Positions 17,423-27,778 of a stretch of DNA of 64,000 nucleotides are shown in pieces (the first letter of the stretch is position 1; every line of letters starts with the position of its first letter). The notes beneath the pieces were generated by a model. The model saw only the letters and a program-made list of their open reading frames with translations, had not been told where the DNA came from and searched no databases. Location of the stretch: positions 62,001 through 126,000 of the forward strand of contig JAIUOP010000005.1 of the NCBI GenBank assembly GCA_020161815.1, given 5' to 3'. Origin of the DNA: Actinomycetota bacterium. GTDB lineage: Bacteria; Actinomycetota; Actinomycetes; Actinomycetales; Dermatophilaceae. Both the position numbers and the translations under genes were made by a program.

Positions 17423-20400
17423 GTGTACGTCAAGACGCTGACCCTCAAGGGCTTCAAGTCCTTCGCCTCGGCGACGACGATGCGCCTCGAGCCGGGCATC
17501 ACGTGCATCGTCGGGCCGAACGGGTCGGGCAAGTCCAATGTCGTCGACGCCCTCGCCTGGGTCATGGGGGAGCAGGGCGCCAAGAGCCTGCGCGGCGGCA
17601 AGATGGAGGACGTCATCTTCGCCGGCACGGCGGGACGCCCGCCGCTGGGGCGCGCCGAGGTCTCCCTCACGATCGACAACACCGACGGGGCCCTCCCGAT
17701 CGACTACACCGAGGTGACGATCACGCGGACGATGTTCCGCAACGGCGGCTCCGAGTACGCGATCAACGGCACCCCCTCCCGCCTGCTGGACATCCAGGAG
17801 CTGCTCTCCGACAGCGGCATCGGCCGCGAGATGCACGTCATCGTCGGCCAGGGCCAGCTCGACACCGTGCTCCGGGCCACGCCCGAGGAGCGTCGCGGCT
17901 TCATCGAGGAGGCCGCCGGAGTCCTCAAGCACCGCAAGCGCAAGGAGCGCGCGCTGCGCAAGCTCGAGGCGATGGAGGCCAACCTCACCCGCGTCGCCGA
18001 CCTCACCGGCGAGATCCGCCGCCAGCTCGGCCCACTCGGCCGCCAGGCCGAGGCCGCCCGCCGGGCCGCCGTCATCCAGGCCGAGGCGCGCGACGCCCGC
18101 CTGCGCCTCCTCGCCGACGACCTCGTCCAGCTCACCTCCACCCTCGAGCAGGAGGTGGCCGACGAGACCGCGCTGCTGCAGCGGCGGGCGACTCTCGAGC
18201 AGGCCCTCAACGACCTGCGCTCCCGGCTGGGTGTGCTCGAGGACGAGGCGAGTGCTGCCGCCCCCCTGCTCGCGGGAGCCCACGAGCGATGGGGCCGCCT
18301 CCAGTCGCTGCGTGATCGCCTCGAATCGACCGCAGGCATCGCCCGGGAGCGGATGCGCCTGCTCGGCCAGGACGACCAGGACGAGGCGACAACTGGACGT
18401 GACCCCGAGGAACTCAGGGCCCAGGCCGCCCAGGCCCGCGAGGCCGAGGCCGGGCTGCTCGCCGAGGTGGCCGCTGCCGCTGACGCCCTGACGACGGCGG
18501 TCGCCGCTCGCGAGGAGGCCGAGCGGTCGTATGCCGCGGAGCAGGCTCGCCTCGCCGGCCTCGCCCGCGCCGCCGCCGATCGACGCGAGGGCCTGGCCAA
18601 GCTGGCCGGGCAGGTCGGTGCCCGGCGCAGTCGGATCGAGACGCGCGAGGCCGAGATCGATCGCCTGCGCGGCATCGTCGCCGCCTCGATGGAGCGGGCG
18701 CAGCAGGCCGACACCGAGTTCGCCGCCCTCGAGGGCACGGTGGCCCAGGACGAAGAAGGTGAAGTCGGGCTCGACGGCACCTACGAGAAGGCCGAGGCCG
18801 AGCTCGCGACCCTCGAGGCCGAGATCGAGCAGCTGCTCACCGCCGAGCGGGACGCCGACCGTGACCGGGCGTCAGCCCGCGCGCGGTTGGAGGCTCTGGA
18901 GCTGAGCCTGCGCCGCAAGGACGGCGCGACCACGCTCCTGGCCGCGGCCGAGGCCGGGGAGGCATCGGCGCCGGCCGGCATCCTCGGGGCGGTCGCCGCC
19001 CTGCTCACGGTCGAGGGCGGTCACGAGCACGCCGTGGCCGCCGCGCTCGGGTGGGCTTCGGAAGCCGTCGCGGTCGGGTCCGCCGAGCAGGCGGCGCACG
19101 CCGTCGACCGGCTCCGCGCCGATGACGCAGGGCAGGCCGGTCTGCTCGTGGCCGACACCGCCCGCCGCGTCGATCCCGCCTCGTGGCCGGCCCTGGACTC
19201 GGGTGCTCGATGGGCGCGGGAGGTCGTCGAGGCCCCCGCCGACATCGCTCCCGCCGTCGAGCAGCTGCTCGAGCGCGTCGCGCTCGTCCCCAGCGCCGCC
19301 CATGCGCTCGCGCTCGTGGCGCGCGGCGAAGGCATCACCGCGGTGACCGACGACGGCGACGTCTTCGGGCCCGGGTTCGTGCGCGGAGGGTCGAGCGCCG
19401 GCCAGAGCGTGCTCGAGCTCCAGTCGGCGCTGGAGGACACGCGCGCCGCGATGGAGGCCGCGACGACAGCTGCCGAGCGCGCCAAGTTCGCCCTCGCCGG
19501 CACACGCGAGCAGGCCAAGAGGGTCCGGGCCCGCGTCGACGCCGCCCTCGAGGCGCTCCACGAGTCCGATGCCCGGATGGCCGCCATCGCCGAGAAGCTC
19601 GGCACGTTGGGTGCTGCAGCCCGATCGGCGCGAGCGGAGGCCGAGCGCACCACGCGGGCCATCGCCGAGGCCGAGCGCGCGCTCGAGGCCGACCGGGGTG
19701 AGCTCACCGAGCTGAACGCCCGCCTGGAGGAGGCGTCCGCTGCACCCGAGGACACCCAGGAGCCCACGACCGACGAGCGGGACCGGCTCGAGCTCGAGGC
19801 GAGCAAGGCGCGCACCGCCGAGACCGAGCTGCGCCTGACCCTGCGCACCCGCGAGGAAAGGGCGCGCGCGGTCAAGGGCCGCGCCGAGTCCCTCGAGGGT
19901 GCCGCCCGCAACGAGATCGCGGCGCGCGAACGGCTGCGCCAGCGGCAGGAGCGGCGCCGACGGGAGGCGGCGATCGCCGAAGCGGTCGGTGCGGCCGCGG
20001 CATACGGCACGGATCGGATCAACGAGGCGCTCCAGCGCTCGGCGGCGGAGCGGGACCGGGCCGAGGCGGCCCGCGCCGAGCGCGACCGTGGGATCCACGC
20101 GCTCCGTCAGGAGATGTCGGTCCACCAGGACGAGCTGCGCGAACTCACCGACACCGCACACCGCGACGAGGTGGCCCGCGCCCGCCAGGTGGCCCGGATC
20201 GAGCAGCTCCAGGCCAAGGCCATCGAGGAGCTCGGCATCGAGCCGGAGGTCCTCATGGAGGACTTCGGCCCTCACCAGCCCATCCCGTTCGTCGCCGGCC
20301 CGGATCACGAGGGCGAGCTCCCCGACCCCTCGCCCTTCGTCCGCGAGGAGCAGGAGAAGCGGCTGCGGAAGGCCGAGCGCGGGCTGTCCGCCCTGGGCCG

Positions 20401-21010
20401 GGTCAACCCGCTGGCGCTCGAGGAGTTCGCGGCGCTCGAGGAGCGGCACAAGTTCCTCACCGAGCAGCTCGAGGACCTCAAGAAGTCCAAGCGGGACCTG
20501 CTCGACATCGTCAAGGAGGTCGACGAGCGCGTCGAGCAGGTCTTCACCGAGGCCTTCCACGACACCGCGGCCCACTTCTCCCGCGTCTTCGAGCGGCTCT
20601 TCCCCGGGGGTGCCGGCCAGCTCGTCCTCACCGACCCCGACGACATGCTGACCACCGGCATCGAGGTCGAGGCTCGCCCTCCGGGCAAGAAGGTCAAGCG
20701 GCTCTCATTGCTCTCCGGCGGCGAGCGGTCGCTCGTCGCGGTGGCCCTGCTCGTCGCCATCTTCAAGGCCCGGCCGAGCCCGTTCTACATCATGGACGAG
20801 GTCGAGGCCGCCCTCGACGACACCAACCTCGGGCGCCTCATCACCCTCTTCGAGGAGCTGCGGGACTCCAGCCAGCTCATCGTCATCACCCACCAGAAGA
20901 AGACGATGGAGATCGCGGACGCGCTCTACGGCGTGAGCATGCGCGGTGACGGCATCACCACCGTGGTCTCGCAGCGCCTGCGCGACGTGGCCTCGGCGGC
21001 CGCCCCCTGA
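17423..21010 (+). CDS. smc: Chromosome segregation protein SMC
   Basis: 1195-residue condensin ATPase that compacts and segregates the chromosome with ScpA/ScpB. N-terminal Walker A GPNGSGKSNVVDAL (~32-45), long coiled-coil arms rich in Glu, Ala and Arg, a globular hinge around residues 510-660, and a C-terminal head with signature LSLLSGGERSLVAVALL (~1095) and Walker B PFYIMDEVEAALDD (~1120). GTG start with the canonical MYVKTLTLKGFKSFA N-terminus. Full length for the family. Part of the smc-ftsY-amtB-glnB-glnD-ffh backbone. Confidence 0.97.
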   Translation: MYVKTLTLKGFKSFASATTMRLEPGITCIVGPNGSGKSNVVDALAWVMGEQGAKSLRGGKMEDVIFAGTAGRPPLGRAEVSLTIDNTDGALPIDYTEVTITRTMFRNGGSEYAINGTPSRLLDIQELLSDSGIGREMHVIVGQGQLDTVLRATPEERRGFIEEAAGVLKHRKRKERALRKLEAMEANLTRVADLTGEIRRQLGPLGRQAEAARRAAVIQAEARDARLRLLADDLVQLTSTLEQEVADETALLQRRATLEQALNDLRSRLGVLEDEASAAAPLLAGAHERWGRLQSLRDRLESTAGIARERMRLLGQDDQDEATTGRDPEELRAQAAQAREAEAGLLAEVAAAADALTTAVAAREEAERSYAAEQARLAGLARAAADRREGLAKLAGQVGARRSRIETREAEIDRLRGIVAASMERAQQADTEFAALEGTVAQDEEGEVGLDGTYEKAEAELATLEAEIEQLLTAERDADRDRASARARLEALELSLRRKDGATTLLAAAEAGEASAPAGILGAVAALLTVEGGHEHAVAAALGWASEAVAVGSAEQAAHAVDRLRADDAGQAGLLVADTARRVDPASWPALDSGARWAREVVEAPADIAPAVEQLLERVALVPSAAHALALVARGEGITAVTDDGDVFGPGFVRGGSSAGQSVLELQSALEDTRAAMEAATTAAERAKFALAGTREQAKRVRARVDAALEALHESDARMAAIAEKLGTLGAAARSARAEAERTTRAIAEAERALEADRGELTELNARLEEASAAPEDTQEPTTDERDRLELEASKARTAETELRLTLRTREERARAVKGRAESLEGAARNEIAARERLRQRQERRRREAAIAEAVGAAAAYGTDRINEALQRSAAERDRAEAARAERDRGIHALRQEMSVHQDELRELTDTAHRDEVARARQVARIEQLQAKAIEELGIEPEVLMEDFGPHQPIPFVAGPDHEGELPDPSPFVREEQEKRLRKAERGLSALGRVNPLALEEFAALEERHKFLTEQLEDLKKSKRDLLDIVKEVDERVEQVFTEAFHDTAAHFSRVFERLFPGGAGQLVLTDPDDMLTTGIEVEARPPGKKVKRLSLLSGGERSLVAVALLVAIFKARPSPFYIMDEVEAALDDTNLGRLITLFEELRDSSQLIVITHQKKTMEIADALYGVSMRGDGITTVVSQRLRDVASAAAP

Positions 21011-21031
21011 GGCCAAGAGCGCCGGTGACGG

Positions 21032-21793
21032 TCAGTCGATGGTGCCGACGGCCGACAGCGGCCAGAGCCGGAACACGACCGGACCCACGATGCGGTCACG
21101 ATGGACGAACTTGGCACACCCCGACGTGAAGGTGCTGCCACGGCAGGCGATGACGCTGTCCGCCGACTGTGAGCGGTGGTCGCCCATGACGAGGTAGCTG
21201 TCGGCCGGGACGGTGATCTCGCCGAAGCACCGCGGCGACGGTGACGCCACGTCGCATCCGTCCGGGCCGCCGGTGAAGGCGAGGTCCTCGAAGACGTAGG
21301 GCTCGTCGATCGGCTCCCCGTTCACCCTCACCTCGCCGTCGACCGAGCAGCAGGAGACCTTGTCGCCCGGGAGCCCGATCACCCGCTTGACCGTGTAGCT
21401 GGTGTTGCTCGGCCCCATACCGGTCAGGTCCCCGACGAACCGCACGGCGCGACGTAGTGGCGAGCTGGCCGGGCTGCGTCGCGTCTGCTCCCACGTGTCG
21501 CCGTGGCCGAAGACGACGATGTCCCCGCGGGCAATGCTGCCGTCGAGGCGGTTGACGACGATCCGGTCACCGATCTGGAGGGTGTTCTCCATCGACTGGG
21601 AGGGGACGCCGAAGGGCTTGACGATGAAGGCCTGGACGAGGGCCACCGCCGCGAGCGCGAGGAGGACCTCGACGAGGACGGGGAGCCGGCGGCGCTGACG
21701 CGCCGGGCCTGCCGGCGCTGCCGGACCGCTGGGAGTCGGGTCGGACCGCTCACCTCGCGTGGCACTGGCCTCGGTCGGCTCCGGGTCGCTCAT
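21032..21793 (-). CDS. lepB: Signal peptidase I (paralogue 1)
   Basis: 253-residue type I signal peptidase that cleaves signal peptides of exported proteins on the outer face of the membrane. After a Pro/Ala-rich cytoplasmic tail, one membrane segment (LVEVLLALAAVALVQAFIV, ~40-58) precedes the catalytic Ser in VPSQSMENTL (~67). The general-base Lys is in YTVKRVIGLPGD, and box E reads MGDHRSQSADS. All catalytic elements are intact. It converges on smc. A CGGCC pentanucleotide repeat tract lies 38 bases upstream of its start. Two further S26 proteins occur at 44-46 kb. Confidence 0.93.
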   Translation of the reverse strand: MSDPEPTEASATRGERSDPTPSGPAAPAGPARQRRRLPVLVEVLLALAAVALVQAFIVKPFGVPSQSMENTLQIGDRIVVNRLDGSIARGDIVVFGHGDTWEQTRRSPASSPLRRAVRFVGDLTGMGPSNTSYTVKRVIGLPGDKVSCCSVDGEVRVNGEPIDEPYVFEDLAFTGGPDGCDVASPSPRCFGEITVPADSYLVMGDHRSQSADSVIACRGSTFTSGCAKFVHRDRIVGPVVFRLWPLSAVGTID

Positions 21794-21830
21794 GATGGTG
21801 CAGCCTAGGCCCTGCGCCCACGCTGCACCG

Positions 21831-21885
21831 GCCCGGCCCGGCCCGGCCCGGCCCGGCCCGGCCCGGCCCGGCCCGGCCCGGCCCG
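21831..21885. repeat. Perfect (GCCCG)11 microsatellite upstream of lepB
   Basis: Eleven perfect tandem copies of a 5-base unit followed by three degenerate copies (GCTCG, GTCCG, GCGCG) up to 21900. It lies in the intergenic region between the divergent lepB (start 21793) and the small membrane-protein gene (start 21951), where promoters are expected. Such tracts can change length by slippage. Confidence 0.95.
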
Positions 21886-21950
21886 GCTCGGTCCGGCGCG
21901 CCTCGGGGTGTCGATTTGGGCTCCGGGCCTCGGTGCGTCACTCTGGAATC

Positions 21951-22142
21951 ATGACCGCCCTGATTCTCGCCATGCTCCTGTGCCTCGGGCTGGCCGTGGC
22001 CGTCGTCGGCATGGTCGCCGTGCCCGCGCGCCGCGAGGGGCGCGACGTCCTCACCGACCGCGGCGAGGCCGTCGTCGGCGCCCTCAAGGACCGCACCGAG
22101 GCCGCCATCCCGCGCCGCGACCGGGCCGGCGCCGCCTCCTGA
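21951..22142 (+). CDS. Small single-pass membrane protein
   Basis: 63-residue protein with one N-terminal membrane helix (TALILAMLLCLGLAVAVVGM) followed by a charged cytoplasmic tail (PARREGRDVLTDRGEAVVGA...). It resembles small actinobacterial proteins of unknown role. No Shine-Dalgarno of note is visible before the ATG. It is followed after 91 bases by the M13 peptidase gene. Confidence 0.55.
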   Translation: MTALILAMLLCLGLAVAVVGMVAVPARREGRDVLTDRGEAVVGALKDRTEAAIPRRDRAGAAS

Positions 22143-22233
22143 CCCATTCCTGAGCGCATCCCTGGCATCGCCTGGGCGGTGTCGGCGTCCTGTGTTGTGA
22201 TGGTCCCCTGCATCCTCACGACAAGGAGATCTC

Positions 22234-24186
22234 GTGCGCTCTGGCATCGACCTCGCGGCCATCGACCCCACGGCCCGACCCCAGGACGACCTCTTCCGCC
22301 ACGCCAACGGGAGCTGGCTCGCCGCCACCGAGATCCCGGCCGACCGGGGCCGCTACGGCACCTTCGACGTGCTGCGTGAAGCCGCTGAGGCGCACGTGCG
22401 GGAGATCATCACCGAGGTGGCGCAGGCCGCGCCCACGCCCGGCACCGTCGCGGCCAAGGTGGGAGACCTCTACGGCGCCTTCATGGACACCGACCGGATC
22501 GAGGAAGTCGGCCTGCAGCCGATCGCGGCCGACCTGGCGGCGGCCGGCGCCGTCAGGGACGCCGACGACGTCATCTCCCTGCTCGGCCGCTTCGCCCGTG
22601 AGGGCGGTGGAGCCCTGTTCCAGCCCTTCGTCAACACCGACGACCGTGACTCCACGCGCTACGTCGTCTACCTCGAGCAGGGCGGCCTGGGCCTCCCGGA
22701 CGAGTCCTACTACCGCGAGGACCAGCACGCGCAGGTGCGGGAGGCCTATGTCCGCCACCTCGAGCGGATGCTCACCCTCGCCGACCAGCCCGACCCCGCC
22801 GGCGCCGCCGCGCGCATCATGGAGCTCGAGACCCGGCTCGCCGCGGCCCACTGGGACAAGGTGACCAACCGCGACCCGGTCAGGACCTACACCCTCGTCG
22901 ATGCCGAGGGCTTGGCCGACCTCACCCCGGGACTGGACTGGACGGCATACCTGCAGGCCATGGGCGCACCGGACGGCACGCTCGACGCGGTCGTGGCCCG
23001 GCAGCCGGGCTACCTCACGGCGATGGCCGCGGCGGTGCGCGAGGTGCCGATCGAGTCCTGGCGCGACTGGCTGCGCTGGCAGGTGCTCCATGCGTGGGCG
23101 CCCTACCTGAGCGAGGCCCTCGTCGCGGAGAACTTCGACTTCTACGGCCGCACCCTCTCCGGCGTCCCGGAGATCCGGGAGCGGTGGAAGCGCGGCGTGG
23201 CCCTCGTCGAGGATGCCCTGGGCGAGGCCGTCGGACAGCTCTACGTCGAGCGGCACTTCCCCCCGCACGCCAAGGCGGCCATGGAGACCCTCGTGGGCAA
23301 CCTCGTGACCGCTTTCGGCCAGGCCTTCGACGGCCTGGACTGGATGGGGGAGGACACCAAGGCCGCCGCGCACGCCAAGCTCGCCGCGTTCACGCCCAAG
23401 GTGGGCTACCCCGACCGGTGGCGCGACTACTCGGCGCTCGAGGTCACCCCCGGCGACCTCGTCGGCAACGTGCGGCGCGCTGCGGCCTTCGAGGTGGACC
23501 GCAACCTCGCCAAGCTGGGCTCGCCGGTCGACCGTGACGAGTGGTTCATGACCCCGCAGACGGTCAACGCCTACTACAACCCCGGCCTCAACGAGATCGT
23601 CTTCCCGGCCGCGATCCTCCAGCCTCCATTCTTCGACGTCGACGCCGACGACGCGGTGAACTACGGCGGCATCGGTGCGGTCATCGGGCACGAGATCGGT
23701 CACGGTTTCGACGACCAGGGCTCGCAGTACGACGGCGCCGGCAACCTGCGCAACTGGTGGACCGACGAGGACCGGGCCCGGTTCACCGAGCGGGCCGGCG
23801 CGCTGATCGCCCAGTTCGACGAGCTCGAACCGGCCGATGCGCCAGGTCACCGGATCAACGGTGCCCTCACCGTCGGTGAGAACATCGGCGACCTCTGCGG
23901 CCTGGCCATCGGCCACGCCGCGTACCGCATCGCCCTCGCCGGACAGCCCGCCCCCGAGCTCGACGGGCTCACCGGTGACCAGCGCTTCTTCGTCGGCTGG
24001 GCCCACCTCTGGTGCGGCAAGGCGCGCGAGGCCGAGGCCAAGCGCCTGCTCCAGATCGACCCGCACGCGCCCATGGACCAGCGCGCGAACATCGTGCGCA
24101 ATGTCGACGAGTTCCACGAGGCGTTCGGCACCGTCGAGGGCGACGGCATGTGGCTGGCTCCGCAGGAGCGTGTCACCTTCTTCTGA
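22234..24186 (+). CDS. M13-family (neprilysin/PepO-like) zinc metallopeptidase
   Basis: 650-residue endopeptidase. The N-terminal PF05649-type domain starts with DLFRHANGSWL. The catalytic domain has NAYYNPGLNEIVFPAAILQPPFF, zinc motif HEIGHGFDDQGSQYD (~486-500) and the third ligand in ENIGDLCGL (~548), and it ends RVTFF instead of the usual CRVW. No signal peptide or membrane anchor is visible, so it is probably cytoplasmic as in many actinobacteria. Start GTG 22234 has a good AAGGAGAT 4 bases upstream. It interrupts the usual smc-ftsY adjacency. Confidence 0.93.
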   Translation: MRSGIDLAAIDPTARPQDDLFRHANGSWLAATEIPADRGRYGTFDVLREAAEAHVREIITEVAQAAPTPGTVAAKVGDLYGAFMDTDRIEEVGLQPIAADLAAAGAVRDADDVISLLGRFAREGGGALFQPFVNTDDRDSTRYVVYLEQGGLGLPDESYYREDQHAQVREAYVRHLERMLTLADQPDPAGAAARIMELETRLAAAHWDKVTNRDPVRTYTLVDAEGLADLTPGLDWTAYLQAMGAPDGTLDAVVARQPGYLTAMAAAVREVPIESWRDWLRWQVLHAWAPYLSEALVAENFDFYGRTLSGVPEIRERWKRGVALVEDALGEAVGQLYVERHFPPHAKAAMETLVGNLVTAFGQAFDGLDWMGEDTKAAAHAKLAAFTPKVGYPDRWRDYSALEVTPGDLVGNVRRAAAFEVDRNLAKLGSPVDRDEWFMTPQTVNAYYNPGLNEIVFPAAILQPPFFDVDADDAVNYGGIGAVIGHEIGHGFDDQGSQYDGAGNLRNWWTDEDRARFTERAGALIAQFDELEPADAPGHRINGALTVGENIGDLCGLAIGHAAYRIALAGQPAPELDGLTGDQRFFVGWAHLWCGKAREAEAKRLLQIDPHAPMDQRANIVRNVDEFHEAFGTVEGDGMWLAPQERVTFF

Positions 24187-24274
24187 GCCGTATGCCGGTG
24201 GGCCGGCCGGCGCCGACGCCGCCCACCCACCCCGTGGGTTTGGGCCACCGTGGTCGGGCTGGGAGGATGGGTCG

Positions 24275-25480
24275 GTGAGCGCGATCGACACCCTGTGGGA
24301 GTACCTCGCCGTCGGCTTCGGCCTCCTCGTCCTGCTGGGCGGGGCGTTCTTCGGCCTCATGCGTGGGCGGGGCGGTGCCACCAAGGACCTGCCGCGAGGC
24401 GGTGCCCCAGCCGGCCCCCGCGGAGGCACCGACACCATCGACCGGCCGGCCACGAGCGCGCCGGCCGACACCCTGCCACCGCCGAGCGTCGATGACACGC
24501 AGGTGCGGGAGGAGACCCTCCCGCCGCCTCCCGCCCGACCCACGATCGAGACCCCCGAGGCGCCCGCGGGACGCCTGCAGCGCCTGCGTGCCCGGCTGGC
24601 CCGGTCGAACTCCACCCTCGGCAAGGGCCTCCTGGCGCTCCTCTCCCGGGGCGACCTCGACGAGGCCGCCTGGGAGGAGGTCGAGGACACCCTCCTCGCC
24701 GCGGACCTGGGGGTGGAGGCCACGACCGAGCTCGTCGACCGCCTCCGGACGCGCCTGCTGGTCCACGGGTGGACCGACGAGGCCACCGTGCGCGGATGGC
24801 TCAAGGAGGAGCTGCTGGCCCTGGTCGATCCCGGGCTGGACCGCTCGGTCGCCGACAGCCGCGTCGACGGCCGGCCCGCGGTCGTCCTCGTCGTCGGGGT
24901 CAACGGCACCGGCAAGACCACGACCGTGGGCAAGCTGGCCCGGGTCCTCGTCGCCCAGGACAAGGACGTCGTGCTCGGGGCCGCGGACACCTTCCGAGCC
25001 GCGGCGGCGGACCAGCTCCAGACCTGGGGTGAGCGCGTCGGGGTGCCGACGGTCCGCTCCGACCGGGAGGGCGCCGACCCGGCGGCCGTCGCCTTCGACG
25101 CCGTCAAGGCCGCGACCGAGCTCGAGGCCGACGTCGTCGTCATCGACACGGCCGGCCGCCTGCACAACAAGGTCGGCCTCATGGACGAGCTCGGCAAGGT
25201 CAAGCGGGTCGTCGAGAAGCAGTCGCCGGTCGACGAGGTGCTGCTCGTCCTCGACGCGACGACCGGCCAGAACGGCCTGCGCCAGGCCGAGGTCTTTAGC
25301 GATGTCGTCGACGTCACCGGGATCGTGCTGACCAAGCTCGACGGCACCGCGAAGGGCGGCATCGTCGTCGCGGTCCAGCGCCAGCTCGGCGTGCCGGTCA
25401 AGCTCGTCGGTCTCGGCGAGGGGCCCGACGACCTCGCGCCCTTCGACCCCGAGGCCTTCGTCTCGGCGATCGTCGACTGA
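24275..25480 (+). CDS. ftsY: Signal recognition particle receptor FtsY
   Basis: 401-residue SRP GTPase that docks SRP-ribosome complexes at the membrane. An N-terminal hydrophobic helix (YLAVGFGLLVLLGGAFFGLM) anchors it, followed by a Pro/Thr-rich acidic linker (~35-110) and the NG domain: G1 GVNGTGKTTTVGK (~209), DTFRAAAADQL, G3 DTAGRL (~290) and G4 TKLDG (~350). GTG start 24275 with GGAGGA upstream. It is followed by direct repeats and a long palindrome that may end transcription. Confidence 0.95.
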   Translation: MSAIDTLWEYLAVGFGLLVLLGGAFFGLMRGRGGATKDLPRGGAPAGPRGGTDTIDRPATSAPADTLPPPSVDDTQVREETLPPPPARPTIETPEAPAGRLQRLRARLARSNSTLGKGLLALLSRGDLDEAAWEEVEDTLLAADLGVEATTELVDRLRTRLLVHGWTDEATVRGWLKEELLALVDPGLDRSVADSRVDGRPAVVLVVGVNGTGKTTTVGKLARVLVAQDKDVVLGAADTFRAAAADQLQTWGERVGVPTVRSDREGADPAAVAFDAVKAATELEADVVVIDTAGRLHNKVGLMDELGKVKRVVEKQSPVDEVLLVLDATTGQNGLRQAEVFSDVVDVTGIVLTKLDGTAKGGIVVAVQRQLGVPVKLVGLGEGPDDLAPFDPEAFVSAIVD

Positions 25481-25481
25481 T

Positions 25482-25531
25482 CACCCCACCCCGTCCGACA
25501 CCCCACCCCGTCCGACACCCCACCCCGTCGA
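25482..25531. repeat. 17-base direct repeats (about 2.9 copies)
   Basis: The unit CACCCCACCCCGTCCGA occurs at 25482-25498 and 25499-25515. A third, slightly altered copy (CACCCCACCCCGTCGAG) from 25516 runs into the left arm of the large palindrome. The array starts one base after the ftsY stop codon. Confidence 0.9.
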
Positions 25532-25591
25532 GATAGACCAAATCGCCCGGGAAACGGCCGTTTCCCGGGCGATTTGGTCTATCTCGACGGG
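25524..25591. repeat. 68-bp perfect palindrome after ftsY
   Basis: Positions 25524-25591 are exactly self-complementary around 25557/25558, with no unpaired centre: 34-base arms that include GATAGACCAAATCGCCCGGG and its complement. Beyond the arms, further CACCCC/GGGGTG complementarity continues imperfectly. It could form a very stable hairpin in RNA (ftsY terminator) or a cruciform in DNA. The A/T-rich AGATAGACCAAAT part is unlike surrounding DNA. Confidence 0.95.
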
Positions 25592-25645
25592 TGAGGACCG
25601 GGGTGGGGCGTGGTGAAACGCAAAAGCAACGGCGCGCGCCATACC

Positions 25646-25683
25646 GCAACATGGCCGAAACACGACGGCCAGAATCGCGAAAC
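25646..25683 (+). promoter_or_regulatory. GlnR-type nitrogen box before amtB
   Basis: Four half-sites with exact 6-base spacing: GCAAC (25646-25650), GAAAC (25657-25661), GCCAG (25668-25672) and GAAAC (25679-25683). This is the gTnAC-n6-GAAAC-n6-gTnAC-n6-GAAAC architecture of GlnR sites known from Streptomyces nitrogen genes. A further GAAAC-n6-GCAAC pair precedes it at 25615-25630. The box ends 24 bases before the amtB ATG. Confidence 0.65.
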
Positions 25684-25706
25684 CGAACCCGCCCAAAGTT
25701 TCCGCC

Positions 25707-27448
<1,742 letters not shown>

Positions 27449-27482
27449 GGCGTCGAGCACAAAAGCTCATCACGACAGTCAC

Positions 27483-27516
27483 GATGCGGGACCGGCGGGA
27501 ACGCCGGTCCCGCATC
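27483..27516 (+). terminator. Terminator of amtB-glnB
   Basis: Perfect 14-base stem GATGCGGGACCGGC (27483-27496) with its complement at 27503-27516 and a 6-base loop GGGAAC, 35 bases after the glnB stop. It separates glnB from glnD. Confidence 0.85.
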
Positions 27517-27717
27517 GCTGTTGTCCCGGCCGTTGTCGTCCGGGCCGCTGCCCTCCGCATCGCTGTCGCCCGGCCGCTGACGCCCCGCCCGCATCGCTGT
27601 CGCCAGGGCCGCTGTCGCCAGGGCCGCTGTCGCCCGGTCGCTGGCGTCCCGCCCGCTTTCGCCCCAAGCCGGTAGCCGAGGTGCCGGGATCGCGCCTCTG
27701 CCCCCGCAGTCACAGAC
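27517..27717. repeat. Degenerate 15-base GC-rich repeats between glnB and glnD
   Basis: No gene is visible in this stretch. It consists of imperfect repeats related to GCTGTCGCCAGGGCC, two of them exact in tandem (27596-27610, 27611-27625), with further GCTGTCGCCCGG-like and GCATCGCTGTCG copies either side. Frames across it read as repetitive Arg/Gly/Pro strings with no resemblance to a protein family. Confidence 0.75.
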
Positions 27718-27755
27718 GTAACATCGCCGAAACCCTCCGCATCCGGTGGCGAAAT
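27718..27755 (+). promoter_or_regulatory. GlnR-type nitrogen box before glnD
   Basis: Half-sites GTAAC (27718-27722), GAAAC (27729-27733), CATCC (27740-27744) and GAAAT (27751-27755), each separated by 6 bases. Three of four match the GlnR pattern well. As at amtB, the box ends exactly 24 bases before the start codon (27779). This gives glnD its own nitrogen-responsive promoter after the glnB terminator. Confidence 0.6.
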
Positions 27756-27778
27756 GTCGGGGACGCACAGTGGAGCGC

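Noticed and set aside
22216..25518. 1100-codon minus-strand frame opposite the M13 peptidase and ftsY genes
   Set aside because: Antisense shadow with no domain-like sequence; the + strand genes have full motifs and ribosome binding sites.
27479..27713. Small proteins with repeated GRQRPGDSGPGDSG-like strings between glnB and glnD
   Set aside because: They come from translating the degenerate 15-base DNA repeats; no start signal or family similarity supports them.
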